Source: Pezicula radicicola
Taxonomy: Eukaryota; Ascomycota; Leotiomycetes; Helotiales; Dermateaceae
Reading direction: 5' to 3'
NCBI GenBank assembly: GCA_003008705.1
Contig: PDUO01000033.1
Location: forward strand, 313,223-377,222
Length of the DNA stretch: 64,000 bases
The number at the start of each line of letters is the position of its first letter. Position 1 is the first letter of the stretch. The position numbers and the translations under genes are program-made. Shown here one piece after another: positions 22,920 through 32,924 of this stretch. The notes under the pieces were generated by a model that was not told the DNA's origin, made no database searches, and saw nothing but the letters and a program-made list of their open reading frames with translations.

Positions 22920-23208
22920 CCTTGTGCTTTATAGAACTTCTGACATCCTCGGCTCTATGGAAGGGGTCTTCGAGTCCACGAGGCTCGCTGCTACTTTCAC
23001 CTTAGTAGGCAGTGTTAAAAGAGAGGATAATGAAGTCGTTGGCAGCAAGCCGTTCCGCGTAGAGACCAGCAGTCTGCTCCTTCACTCCTCCCCAAGGATA
23101 GGCAACAACGATCGCAGCATGCTTGCGATTAGGTACAGATTTTGAGGGGAGGTAGAGGTCTTCGATGATGTTGAGACCCTTACTTGGGAAGTTGACTTTG
23201 ATAGACAT
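22920..23208 (-). pseudogene. N-terminal relic of an alpha/beta hydrolase paralogous to the gene at 27194
   Basis: From the ATG at 23208 the minus strand reads [20 protein letters not shown], then [20 protein letters not shown]. This lines up with residues 4-60 of the intact hydrolase at 27194-28108. At 23004-23002 a TAA stands where the intact copy has CAA (AYQGES). The frame continues past the stop as PRGLEDPFHRAEDVRSS before similarity ends near 22920. So it is a fragment of about 95 codons with one nonsense change. Its 3' edge is abrupt. Confidence 0.85.
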
Positions 23209-24034
23209 AGTGAGGAAGTTTGATAATAGTGAGAACCCAAGCAGAAAGATTATGAGATTCTTTGCGGGCTAGTCTTCTCTTTTTTTAAAAAATTATTTCA
23301 CAGATGAGATTTAGTATATGAATTGTATGTATGTATGAAATAATACAATCTCAATATATATCAATAGATTTGCCGTTTAAAGTCCGTATCTCTAATCCCG
23401 TGTCGTTCCACGTCGATCAACTGTTTTGCTGCCGAGAGATTATCAAAAAATTATAGAAAAGGCTGTTTCCTCGAAGTCGGAGTTACTAGTGTATGTTGTG
23501 AGTGTATCCCGAAATACTCGAGCTTTAGATCGGCGGCCATGGATGATGGATCTGGAAAGAATCTATGTAAAGTACGCCACCATGATAATAGCCTGCTACT
23601 CTGTGTCCAGAAAATGTCAGAAGAAGTGGGGTTGATCGGAGAAGAATTCATACCGATTTAATACCGTGTCTAGGCATGTAGACAAGTAGATAATAATACC
23701 TTGTTGAATCTCTAGAATCAGTTTAGCGTCATGCAAGTGCATTACGCACTAAAGAGACCCACTGACAAGCCCAGATCATCGGACTTTAGACGACTTGGCA
23801 GTGCTTCACCGCGGTAATAGACTTGCATAAGCGTGGAGGCTAATGTTCATTCTGTACGGTACGAGATGATGTAAATTTCAAATTATCCATCTAGATGATG
23901 ACGATGAATCGCAAGGTACATTTACTTGTACATTTGATGGATGAAAGTTCAGTCAATGAAAAATCCCCTTGTACTTGGCCACCTTTTCACTTTTAAACCT
24001 TTAATCCATTTTTTTAAACTCGAAAGTGTTAACA
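23209..24034. other. Intergenic, possible shared upstream region
   Basis: It lies between the minus-strand hydrolase relic and the plus-strand NmrA-like gene. The frames at 23426-23651 are short and unrecognised. The stretch 23280-23350 is AT-rich. Confidence 0.45.
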
Positions 24035-25192
24035 ATGGCAGTTGTTGCAGTTGCTGGAGGTACAGGCGATGTCGGAAAGACTATTGTCGAGGAACTCCAG
24101 AGAACCGCCAGATTTAAAGTGATAGTGTTGACCAGACAGGTAAATAAGTCATTTTGACTAACTTGCAAATTGCTGCGTGTTCTCGTTACTAACTTTGTTT
24201 ATCCCAGCAGTCACAGCAGCAAGAAGCTCGGTCTCAGAACGGCATTGTGTGTGTCCCGGTCGATTATAGTGATATTGCATCACTTACTGAAAAGCTTGAG
24301 AATCATGCCGTCCATACAGTAATCTCTGCAATTTGCATGGCCTCTGATGAGAGCAGTAAATCGCAATTGAATCTCATCCAAGCTGCGGAGAACGCAAGAA
24401 CGACAAAACGGTTTATTCCCAGTGAATATGCCCATATCAATACCCCAGAGTGAGTATGATAAAACCGAAAATGTTTGTCAAGGAATCACACTCACTCATT
24501 AATCAATTAAATTGAACAGACTGCTTGACCTAGATCTCACCTCGCAATGGTGGCTTGACGCCATTGACTGTCTTAGACACACAAAGTTACAATATACTCG
24601 GTTTACGAATGGAATTTTCATGGATTACTGGGGGATACCACATGTGAAGAGTAATCTAACCCCCTTCACATTTGGCATCGATGTTCTTAACTGCAAAGCC
24701 GCCATCCCAGGCGACGGGAATGCTTTTCTGAGCCTAACATATTCCTGTGATTTGGCAAAGTTTGTTGTTAGAACTCTGGATTTGGACGAGTGGCCGGAAT
24801 TTAGTATTGCGGTTGGTGATGATATCACTTTCAATCAGATGTTGAGCTTGGCTGAAGAGATTCGTGGTGAGTGCAAAATTCCTTGATTCTGTCTGATATG
24901 GACCAAAATATAGATGGGTTTAAACTAAAAATTGGGGCTGCTAGGCAAGAAATTCCAGGTAACCTATGATAGTATCGAGAGACTCGACGAGGGCAAGGTT
25001 ACCACACTTCCAATTCCAAAAGAGTCCTCCTTTTCAGTAGAGGATGTCACAGAGTACAATACGTTATTTGGGCGGTTAACTGTTCGGGGAGTTTTCCATG
25101 TACCAACTGAGAATCGGTTGAATTTGAAGTTCCCAGATTTGAGACCATTGACTTTCAAAGAGTTTTTGAATATTGCCTGGGGGGGTCGTTGA
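24035..25192 (+). CDS. NmrA-like / isoflavone-reductase-like NAD(P)-binding protein
   Basis: Four exons (24035-24139, 24208-24449, 24520-24866, 24945-25192) give 313 residues in one continuous frame. The N-terminus reads VVAVAGGTGDVGKTIVEEL, a GGTGxxG dinucleotide-binding loop, followed by VIVLTR. Further marks are VISAICMASDESS, TTKRFIPSEYAHINT (the FIPSEY element common in fungal isoflavone-reductase-like proteins), YTRFTNGIFMDYWG and FVVRTLDLDEWPEFS. All introns are GT-AG (68, 70 and 78 nt). The length is normal for the family. The Rossmann fold and SEY element suggest a cytosolic reductase; the substrate is unknown. The neighbours (cupins and hydrolase) suggest a shared small pathway. Confidence 0.9.
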
Positions 25193-25943
25193 CGTGGTTT
25201 TTACTTAAAAGAATAGAATGAACTCATTTGAATGCAAGCAAGAAATTTCTTATCCTCCCTTCTGACGGTCACCCATCGAGTACCGGCAAAGTATGTCTAT
25301 TGTGATAGAAATTTACTGCAAATCCATAGGTAAATCTACATGTGGGGATGATTGCTGTTAGCGCGTAATCCACTTGCATTAGTGCGGACGGCTTCAACTG
25401 GATTGACCGCTATTTCCCGGAGCACTAGTTTAGGGAGGGGATCCTAGGTCGCTGTCGTCAAATATTCATTGGATGGGTCACACATCTATCTTCTGGAATA
25501 GAATAAAGTAGATCATGCATTAACTTGGAACAAAAGTTTGAAGTTAACATAGAATGGCAAGTAAAACCATTGCGTTTACGTAGGCCTTAAGCCACATTCC
25601 AAGATGAACCTGTAAGATTCATTTATTACCCTAGAGTCCATCAATCTCTATAGGTGCCCCATTACAGGAGCCGGATACCCGCATTAGACCTACCATCACC
25701 ATTGTTAATGCAATTAGTGACGGAGCTCGGAAGTCATACCCAAGATCTACTTAGAACAAGAGCTCCCCCCGAGAATTTTTTGTACTGAATTCGACGTTCT
25801 ATTGTCTTCCCAGCTCATCGAGATAGTTTTGAATCCAGTAAGTAATATTATTACTCTCATAATTCATGAAAACTGTCTTTCTCTGACTTCTTAATGGTAT
25901 TCTATCTAGCAACCCTTCAACCATCAAATAAAACACCACCATT
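25193..25943. other. Intergenic, no supported gene
   Basis: No coding signal on either strand. It probably holds the 3' end of the NmrA-like gene and the promoter of the cupin gene. Confidence 0.5.
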
Positions 25944-26342
25944 ATGCCTAAATCAATTATCATCCATGGTTCCAGTAAAGGAGGCCAGAGCACCGCCAAG
26001 CCTACCGCCACCTTTACCGGCGACGTCTACGTTGACATGATTCACATCGATGAGGCTATTGGCATGGCCAATGTAACTTTCACCCCCTGCGCCAGAACTC
26101 ACTGGCACACCCACGAAGACGGCCAAGTTCTTAAGGTTGTCTCTGGCTCCGGTTGGATTTGTGATAAGGGTGGTGTCCCTCAGCGTATCAAGACTGGAGA
26201 TGTCGTTTGGGCCCCTAAGGGAACTACTCACTGGCACGGTGCCGATGACGGCAGCATCATGACACACTTGGCCATTGGCATTGGCAAGACTACCTGGCAC
26301 GATGCGGTCACCGACCTAGAGTACAATGCGAAGAAGGATTAA
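25944..26342 (+). CDS. Small cupin-domain protein
   Basis: An intronless frame of 132 codons with a good start context (CACCATTATGCC). The single cupin barrel covers nearly the whole protein. Motif 1 is THWHTHEDGQVLKVVSGSGW (His, His and a following Glu as metal ligands), and motif 2 is GDVVWAPKGTTHWHGA. This is the RmlC/cupin-2 fold; proteins this short with this spacing include bacterial mandelonitrile-lyase-like and quercetinase-like cupins. The metal-binding residues are intact, so it may be an active metalloenzyme. There is no signal peptide, so it is probably cytosolic. The absence of introns in an intron-rich neighbourhood could reflect bacterial transfer, but is only suggestive. Confidence 0.88.
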   Translation: MPKSIIIHGSSKGGQSTAKPTATFTGDVYVDMIHIDEAIGMANVTFTPCARTHWHTHEDGQVLKVVSGSGWICDKGGVPQRIKTGDVVWAPKGTTHWHGADDGSIMTHLAIGIGKTTWHDAVTDLEYNAKKD

Positions 26343-27193
26343 AGTCAAAGTGGGAGTGGGAAAAGGACATGTCTGGTGATTTTGAAAAGGATCAGCTAGT
26401 TTTGAGGGCAGTAATGAAATGGAAATGGAACAAATTCTCTTTCTAATGATGTGACAATCTCAATTTTTGTGCACCTATAAAAAAAGCTGCTCTTTTTTCT
26501 TAGCGTGAGAGAGTATTGAGTATCATTTTTCTCTCTTAAATTGTACCCTCTGGCCCATTAAAGGCAGACTGAATTAGTACACATCAACCAGCTATATAGC
26601 CCATACTAAGATGTAAAAAAAAACCCCTATTGGAAACGTTCTAAGCTCTTTATAGGCATTAAAAATATTCACTCCAAAAAACATTATGGTCAAAGTAGTC
26701 TATTAATTACATTGTTAAAATCTTTGAAGATACTTATATTCAAAGGTCCTCGCTGACCTAAAAAAAAAAGGGGGTGGGTCTACTTGGCATCTAAGCGATC
26801 TGCTGAAAGTGGATACGTCATCATGCAAATGGATGACAGCCACAAACTCTGTGCGTCCACTTCAAGTTTTCATAACTCCTCAAACCCGAGAATACTACTT
26901 CTCACAGTCATTGAGCGCAAGCGTCCACTATTAACCACGATCTACCTTTGTGGAGTTAGCTGGTGTTAGCAGGGGTTCCTTTTTGTGTAAGGCCCGAAAT
27001 CTTTTCGGGCGTAAATGCAAGACACTTTTCATCCACTCATCGCTAAACCCTTATCAGATTATCCCACACTCTTGTACAGATATATATAGACCTTTGATTT
27101 CCTCTTCAGTTTTCTCTCTCTCAGATCAAAAGATATTCAGTTCATCTCAAGATATCAATCACTCTAGTCCTCTTTTTGAACTTAGCAATTATC
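26343..27193. other. Intergenic
   Basis: It contains a stretch AAAAAAAAAGGGGGTGGG at 26761-26778 and A/T-rich DNA. A pyrimidine-rich leader with TATATATAGA (27080-27089) precedes the hydrolase start, the only TATA-like element near an obvious gene here. Confidence 0.4.
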
Positions 27194-28108
27194 ATGGCAT
27201 CAATTCAAAAGGTCAATTTCCCTAGCAAGGGAATCAAGATCATTGGCGATCTCTATCTTCCTACTCGATACAGGGAGAACCAAAAATACCCTGCAGTCGT
27301 GATCGGACATCCTATGACCTCCGTCAAAGAGCAGAGTCCGAAGCATTACGCAAAGGCTCTAAGCGAAGCTGGATTCGTCGCCCTCGCCTACGATGCTGCA
27401 TATCAAGGTGAAAGCGAAGGTCAACCACGTCTACTCGAAGACCCTGCTCAGCGTGCCGAAGATGTCAGATCAGCTGTCACCTATCTCGCTTTACGTTCCG
27501 ATGTTGACCCCGAGCGCATAGGTGCATTTGGTATCTGCGCCTCAGGCGGCTATGTCCCTTTTGCCGCCCAGACCGATCTCCGTATCAAGGCCGTTGCAAC
27601 AGTCGCTGCTGTCTGTGTTGGCATAATGACTCGTGAGGGTCTCATCAAGGGCATGAATAGCCACGACATGCTCCTTCAGTCCCTCAAGAGAGCCGGCGAT
27701 GCACGAATTGAAGAGGCCAAGACTGGCAATACTCCCGCCACAGCCGCTATTCCTCCAACCCTCGAAGCAATCCCAGACGGTTATCCTCCCATCATCCGGG
27801 AATTCGTGGAGTACTACAGAACTCCTCGTGCCCAGCATTCCCGTGCCCCTAACCAATTCGCTAATAGAAGCGCTGATCTCCTGGCCAATTTCGATTCATA
27901 CGCTTTTAACGACATGATCTCGCCTCGTCCTATTTTAATGATTGCTGGAAGTGAGGCTGCAACTCTCTGGTACAGTGAAGATGCGATCAAGAAGGCGAAG
28001 GAGCCCAAGGAGCTCTATGTTATCAAGGGACAGAATCATGCTGGTCTCTACGATGATGTATCAGAGTCTGGCCCTAAGTTGATAGACTTCTTTAAGAAGA
28101 ATCTGTGA
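27194..28108 (+). CDS. Alpha/beta hydrolase, dienelactone-hydrolase-like
   Basis: An intronless frame of 304 residues from the ATG at 27194 (context ATCATGG); the upstream in-frame codon at 27176 is TTG. The fold begins with VNFPSKGIKIIGDLYLP and PAVVIGHPMTSVKEQ. The nucleophile elbow is FGICASGGY (Cys at about residue 115, a G-x-C-x-S form). A catalytic Asp is expected near RPILMIAGSEA, and the His is seen in KGQNHAGLYDD near the C-terminus. Such hydrolases act on esters or lactones in the cytosol; the substrate is not deducible. Two decayed fragments of the same family lie at 22920-23208 (N-terminal part, -) and 29367-29845 (C-terminal part, +), so the locus once held at least two copies. 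Confidence 0.9.
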   Translation: MASIQKVNFPSKGIKIIGDLYLPTRYRENQKYPAVVIGHPMTSVKEQSPKHYAKALSEAGFVALAYDAAYQGESEGQPRLLEDPAQRAEDVRSAVTYLALRSDVDPERIGAFGICASGGYVPFAAQTDLRIKAVATVAAVCVGIMTREGLIKGMNSHDMLLQSLKRAGDARIEEAKTGNTPATAAIPPTLEAIPDGYPPIIREFVEYYRTPRAQHSRAPNQFANRSADLLANFDSYAFNDMISPRPILMIAGSEAATLWYSEDAIKKAKEPKELYVIKGQNHAGLYDDVSESGPKLIDFFKKNL

Positions 28109-28511
28109 GAAATTGGAGGAATTTGACATTGATCACATAATAGGGAGGATAGTTTTGTATATATCTCCATTATTACAAATTTCAGCTGAATCTAACAAGT
28201 GATTTATAACGCCAGTATTTATTGAGTTAACACGAAATGAAATAGAAAGGAAATAGCTGTTTAATGTCTCCGAAGCTTTGTAATTTAGTCGAAAAATGAC
28301 CGATTACCCGTCTTGATTGTAGACTAATATATTTGATCACTCTATTGCATATAATTCGTTATCTACGTTGAGTAAGGCCATAATTCACACAAAAACATTA
28401 ACCATGGATACGATTCATTAACTAGATGGAAAAACAAAGTCCGGAATTTCTCAATTCAAATTCAGTAACTGGCTACAACCACAACCACAGGTGTAGTCCA
28501 TACTATCTTTA
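28109..28511. other. Intergenic between convergent genes
   Basis: AT-rich spacer between the 3' ends of the hydrolase (+) and the second cupin (-). No terminator-like structure or gene seen. Confidence 0.5.
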
Positions 28512-29006
28512 CTATGGCAATTTACTTGACAGAGTTGTGCCATTAATGACAGGGTGTTGAGAAGCCGCCATGACCGCTATCAGCCTCGTCCAGTTATCAG
28601 ATTCATTCTCCCATTCATGCATAGTAGCCTGCTGAACCACAATATCTCCTTCCTTAAGCGCTGTTCGGGAGCCGTCATCAAGGGCAAGGACGACCTGCCC
28701 TTTCTGCACAATCACGTAATCAAGGGTGATTGTGCGGTGAAGAGCCGTCTTGGACTTTGGTGGGATGTCGAAGATAACAATAGTCGATCCTTTGGGGGCG
28801 AGCCCTGGGTTATTTAGGGCTTTGTCTTCCGTAGAATCAACATCCGCGGGATGTTCCTCGGTTGTCCAGATGCGTGCCAAGCCAAATCCATCATCCATAG
28901 GTTGGCTCGATATAATATCGTTTCTGCTCACGATGGCGAGAGCATCGTGATTGTGGCCGGTCACGACTCGACGAATGGATGGGAATGGTGAGGTTGATGA
29001 AGTCAT
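28512..29006 (-). CDS. Cupin-domain protein
   Basis: 164 residues from the ATG at 29006-29004. The frame is open upstream to 29093, but that part reads like a 5' untranslated leader with an intron (GTAAGTTT near 29073 to TTTCTTTAG near 29012), so the later ATG is preferred. Cupin marks are FDIPPKSKTALHRTITLDYV (the His of motif 1 retained), VIVQKGQVVLALDDGS and LKEGDIVVQQATMHEWEN (motif 2 His). The N-terminal half, with RRVVTGHNHDALAIV and FGLARIWTTEE, is typical of a fungal cupin subfamily found in metabolic clusters. It is convergent with the hydrolase 400 bp away. Fewer metal ligands are obvious than in the small cupin at 25944, so catalysis is uncertain. Confidence 0.87.
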   Translation of the reverse strand: MTSSTSPFPSIRRVVTGHNHDALAIVSRNDIISSQPMDDGFGLARIWTTEEHPADVDSTEDKALNNPGLAPKGSTIVIFDIPPKSKTALHRTITLDYVIVQKGQVVLALDDGSRTALKEGDIVVQQATMHEWENESDNWTRLIAVMAASQHPVINGTTLSSKLP

Positions 29007-29366
29007 TGTTCTAAAGAAACAACTCAGTGTCGGCAATAATTTCCGTGGAATAAAAAGGATCATAAACTTACAACTATAAAATAGGAGACTCAAAGATGAT
29101 TCTTTAGCTTTGGCGGCCCAGGGGGGGTTATAATACCAGAAAACTCTTGCATTTTCTAATTAGATTGGTTGTCTGCATATCCACGTCATATTGCTTTATC
29201 CCCGTTATTTCCGTGATGACTCTGCCCTGGTCTCTCTTGGTAAAAGCAATTAACCGATAGATTGGCATTCGGCTAAATCGGGTGCTCGGTTAAGTTCTTG
29301 TCATCCTCTTGCATTATATAAAAAAAGTAATACGTAGACATGAGTTTATACTCAGTTATGCTTCAC

Positions 29367-29845
29367 AAACCGATTTATGCATCAAGGCTATCGTTACCCT
29401 CGGAGCTGTCGATACTGGAGAGCTTTTCCGTGAAGGCACGAAGGGAACCGCCATGAGAACCAGCTACTCCGGCGCCTCTTGTCCCTGACGATCCCAAGAA
29501 TATCCCCGCAGGAACCCCAGACCCTTCAGGGACGCGAGTGGTTACTATCGCACCCCGCGTACTGTACATCCCCGATCAACTAGCCGGATCGCTCTTCGCA
29601 GCTATGATCTCCTCGTCAACTATTCCTCTTTTGCCTTTATGGACTTGATTTCTCCTCGTCCCTTCCTAGTTATGGCTGGAAGTGAGGCAGACACTATGTA
29701 CTTTAGTGAGGAGGCTATTGCACGCGCCAAGGAGCCCAAGGAGTTGTACGTGATCAAGGGAATGGCTCACATTGCAACGTACGGTGATCTCTCAGGACAT
29801 TTCCCTAAGCTTGTGGAATTTATGGCCCAGCACCTTACTCAGTAA
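29367..29845 (+). pseudogene. C-terminal relic of an alpha/beta hydrolase paralogous to the gene at 27194
   Basis: The relic opens with TDLCIKAIVTLGAVDTGELF, aligning with the region from about residue 128 of the intact hydrolase (TDLRIKAVATVAAV). It then breaks with a stop near 29487. From 29639 to 29845 an open frame reads LISPRPFLVMAGSEADTMYF and RAKEPKELYVIKGMAHIATY, closely matching the intact copy's C-terminus and keeping the catalytic His. The middle is out of frame and shortened. Nothing N-terminal is present here; the complementary N-terminal fragment lies at 22920-23208 on the other strand. Confidence 0.88.
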
Positions 29846-30330
29846 AGTTAATTAATTAGTAGAAGAGTTGACCTTTTCTTGTTTCCTCTTCTTCCCTCAA
29901 AGCAAAAGTATATTCCTTATTTTAGTCCGAAGAAGAAAGATGGTTTGCTCTATTTACAATATCAATGTTTTATGTGAAATGTTGAGATCCATGCTATGAG
30001 CAGATGAGGATATGCTTTCATACTTAATTTCCAGGAAATACAAAAATATTTAAATAAAAAGTACATTCATTCAACATACCAAGACAAGAATTTTTCCTTG
30101 ACTACCTATATCGGTCACTATATTCCACATTTTGAGTACACAGGAGGATCAGGTAACCACTTTTCAACAACCGAATTTGTAATCACAGTATAGCCCCAGT
30201 GATGGCAGTGGTAGACTCTGCATCTAACCCATCACTCGATTCCTGTTTTCCTACTACCGTGATCCGGGTTAAATGGATAGGAGGGTTTTGGCTGGCTCAA
30301 CCATAAGCCAGATTGCTACTCAGTCTCCCT
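29846..30330. other. Intergenic, no supported gene
   Basis: No recognisable frame on either strand. Confidence 0.5.
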
Positions 30331-30752
30331 CTAGGGTAGTTTTGATAGTTCGGATTCGTGGTGTTTTTCAAACTTCGGAAGAGGCTTAGAAATGAGTGAT
30401 CCACAAATAGTTCCAATGGAGAGATGTAGGCTGCGATCAAGGCGACGGAGATCTCCACGACAGACCAAATAGAAACGGGGCCTGTGTCCTATGAGGCGTC
30501 GGCGCCTTTGTAGAGTTTGGCGACGTAGATCATGCGGACGATGTCGGCGATACATGCACAATAGACTATTATTAGTGAGTAGCTAGTTCCAGGCACGAAT
30601 GATTGAACGAAAGTTGAAATATATACTAACATTCTACTAAGAGAAAGCAGGGAAAAGAAGACCATAGTTAATCCTAGAAAAACTAAATCCACTGCTAGGA
30701 CGGCTAAGGATGAGAATATTTGATGTCGGCGCCGCTCTAGAGAGTACTGCAC
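30331..30752 (-). pseudogene. Rhodopsin-like (SAT4-type) membrane protein fragment
   Basis: The minus strand reads two hydrophobic helices (LAVLAVDLVFLGLTMVFFSL and SFVPGTSYSLIIVYCACIAD), then IVRMIYVAKLYKGADAS. A TAG at 30491-30489 follows in place of the usual Trp. The frame continues DTGPVSIWSVVEISVALIAA, a strong family signature, after which a one-base shift leads to LSIGTICGSLISKPLPKF. So one nonsense change and one frameshift lie within 150 bases. The N-terminal helices are missing. It belongs to the same broad family as the intact gene at 19259. Confidence 0.75.
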
Positions 30753-31607
30753 TGCCTTTAATACAGATTAGATGACAAATTTCACGGAGAAATTTTGAAA
30801 GAATCTCCCTTTATTGTCATGATCTCTTTTCTCTCGCTTGCCACGAGTTTCTAGAATACGTTCGTGGCTGTGTGTAAACAGAGATGCGCGATTGTGTTGG
30901 TCCGGTGAATAGTAAGTTTAAGGTTCCAAAACGGGATACCAGGCGAGGAACTACGCGAGGCCAGTTCCGGCCTCCCAAGTGGTAGCCAACTCCGACCTCT
31001 CTATTTGCAGCGCCTTATCCATGCATAGTGGAGCGAACTATGGTTCTCCATGGCTACTATTTATATATATTTGCAAAAATCGTAATCTAGTGTTTGGAAG
31101 CCGTTTTGGTCCTCAATGGGTGCCAACCCCTTGCAGAGCAGCTTAGAAACACATTTGTGGGGTCAGAATATTCAAATCAGTATCATACAACTACAGATAC
31201 AAATGAAGCGATATCACTATATGGCGACAGGTATGGGAGTCACCTTGATCTGTAGATATATTCATTTTTTTTTCAGCCGGAAACCGGCTAATTTTGTGCC
31301 TACTCTTCAGTTGCAAGTTTCTTCCTATTACTATCATTTCAAAGTATTAATACGCAAAACGAATAATAGAGCTAATATTATTCAAGTGCTTTAACTACAG
31401 TACAAATGTTAGAGATGAAACTAGTGTATATCCTCTTTTAAGAAGCTCGCATTTCTTGCTCATTAAACCAGTTAAACAAAGGCTGTGTACTTCTTCGCAC
31501 AAAGTACAACTAGAGAAAATAATCTTAACTTATTCCTAACAGCGAAGTCACCTCTCCGGCCCAATGCTCCCGTTTTGAGCTAAATTCAGTTCCCTAATGC
31601 AAAGCTG
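30753..31607. other. Intergenic, no supported gene
   Basis: A plus-strand frame of 92 codons at 31116-31394 is unrecognised. The rest is without coding signal. Confidence 0.4.
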
Positions 31608-32924
31608 TCACACATATCTGCACTCGTTCAGCTGCTTCATGGAGCCATTCACGCTCTCCCGGTCTTCCTTGTCCACCGTTTCAACCACTGTGGCAACCGT
31701 CTTCATAATTCCTTTACCTCGATTGTGCTCGCTGATGTCACATTCGTCGGCGTCGGATAACGCATTGCTTGCATAGACGTGCGAGGCCTGTGCAGGCGTG
31801 TTTGAAAAAGATAAGGTGCCGTTCTTTGAGTCGAATTTGCAGTTACGTGGGTTTGATGTGAGCTCTGTAGGTTGGCTGTTCGAATCCAGGTTATCGACAC
31901 GGTCCTGGCTGCGAACAATCTTAGAAATGAGGTCAGCCATTGAAAGTTCAATGTTGAGTTTGACAATGTATGCCACCGGATGGAATTGGACGTAGCTGGG
32001 ACGTTGATTAGTGAAATGCGAGAGGATATTTAGTAGAGTGGAATATACATGAAGCTGTTTGGAAGAGACATCATGCAGATGATCAGGATCTGGTAGCCCG
32101 GTTATTGAGAGGTGAGGTAAATTCTGGTCTGATAACTTACATCCATGGACAGGGACACAAACACAATGACAGCATTAAAGTTGAAAAGTGGCTTGTACTT
32201 GGTGAGGCCACGCGAGATCAATTTGGCTCTGACCAGATAGAGGAAGTATCCATTGAGAGCGCCATCGATGAAGAGATACAGGATCTTTTCAACCCGATCC
32301 CATATGTCGTTGACATGGACAAAGGTTTTCGAGACATTCAAGCGGGCTGGAATCCAAATACAATAGACTGAAATATTAATCAAACCAACAAGGATAAATA
32401 AAGTCCATTTCAAGTTTCTGACTTTTCGCTCATCGACCATGATGAGGCCTACTCGATTAGCAATGATCTGAATCAGACATTGGGTCTGCATTGCATTAAT
32501 ATCTGACAATTGTGTTTTTGATTAAGAAGCTGCATACCTCAAGCACCCATAAAGTAACTAAATGTTGTAAATCGTTCAGCGCTACATGAAACCAAAGCAC
32601 CCAAGAATCTTTATCTTACCAAGACCAAAGAACAAGCCAAACCTAGAGCAATTTATTAGTCTAATCTGGTCTATATGTCTACGAATAGGAGTGGACTTAC
32701 GACCCTTGAATATTACCACGAAGATACAACCAGGAGACTACAGCCATGATAAAATTAACAATTCCTTCTGTCCAGACCATCCATGCGTAGAGATTGAGCA
32801 AACGGTGCGTCCTCTGGTAAATTGCAAAAGTTTGACGAGCAGCTTTCGACATAGTGAGAACGAAGAATCCTACAGAAAACCCAAAGCAGACGGATACAAT
32901 ATCCACGTCCGGTATCTGTGCCAT
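31608..32924 (-). CDS. Fungal integral membrane protein, seven-helix type
   Basis: Six exons on the minus strand (32924-32701, 32642-32620, 32557-32538, 32485-32141, 32089-32049, 31995-31608) join in phase to 346 residues. Two of them are micro-exons of 23 and 20 nt, placed by splice signals and by continuity of the reading: FGLVTLWVLE joins TQCLIQIIANRVGLIM. Other marks are IPDVDIVSVCFGFSVGFFVL, YAWMVWTEGIVNFIMAVVSW, INISVYCIWIPARLNVS, YLFIDGALNGYFLYLVRAKL, ILIICMMSLPNSF and VAYIVKLNIELSMADLISK. Seven hydrophobic stretches alternate with polar loops, followed by a soluble tail of about 110 residues. The family is common in Pezizomycotina and uncharacterised. No breaks were found. Confidence 0.85.
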
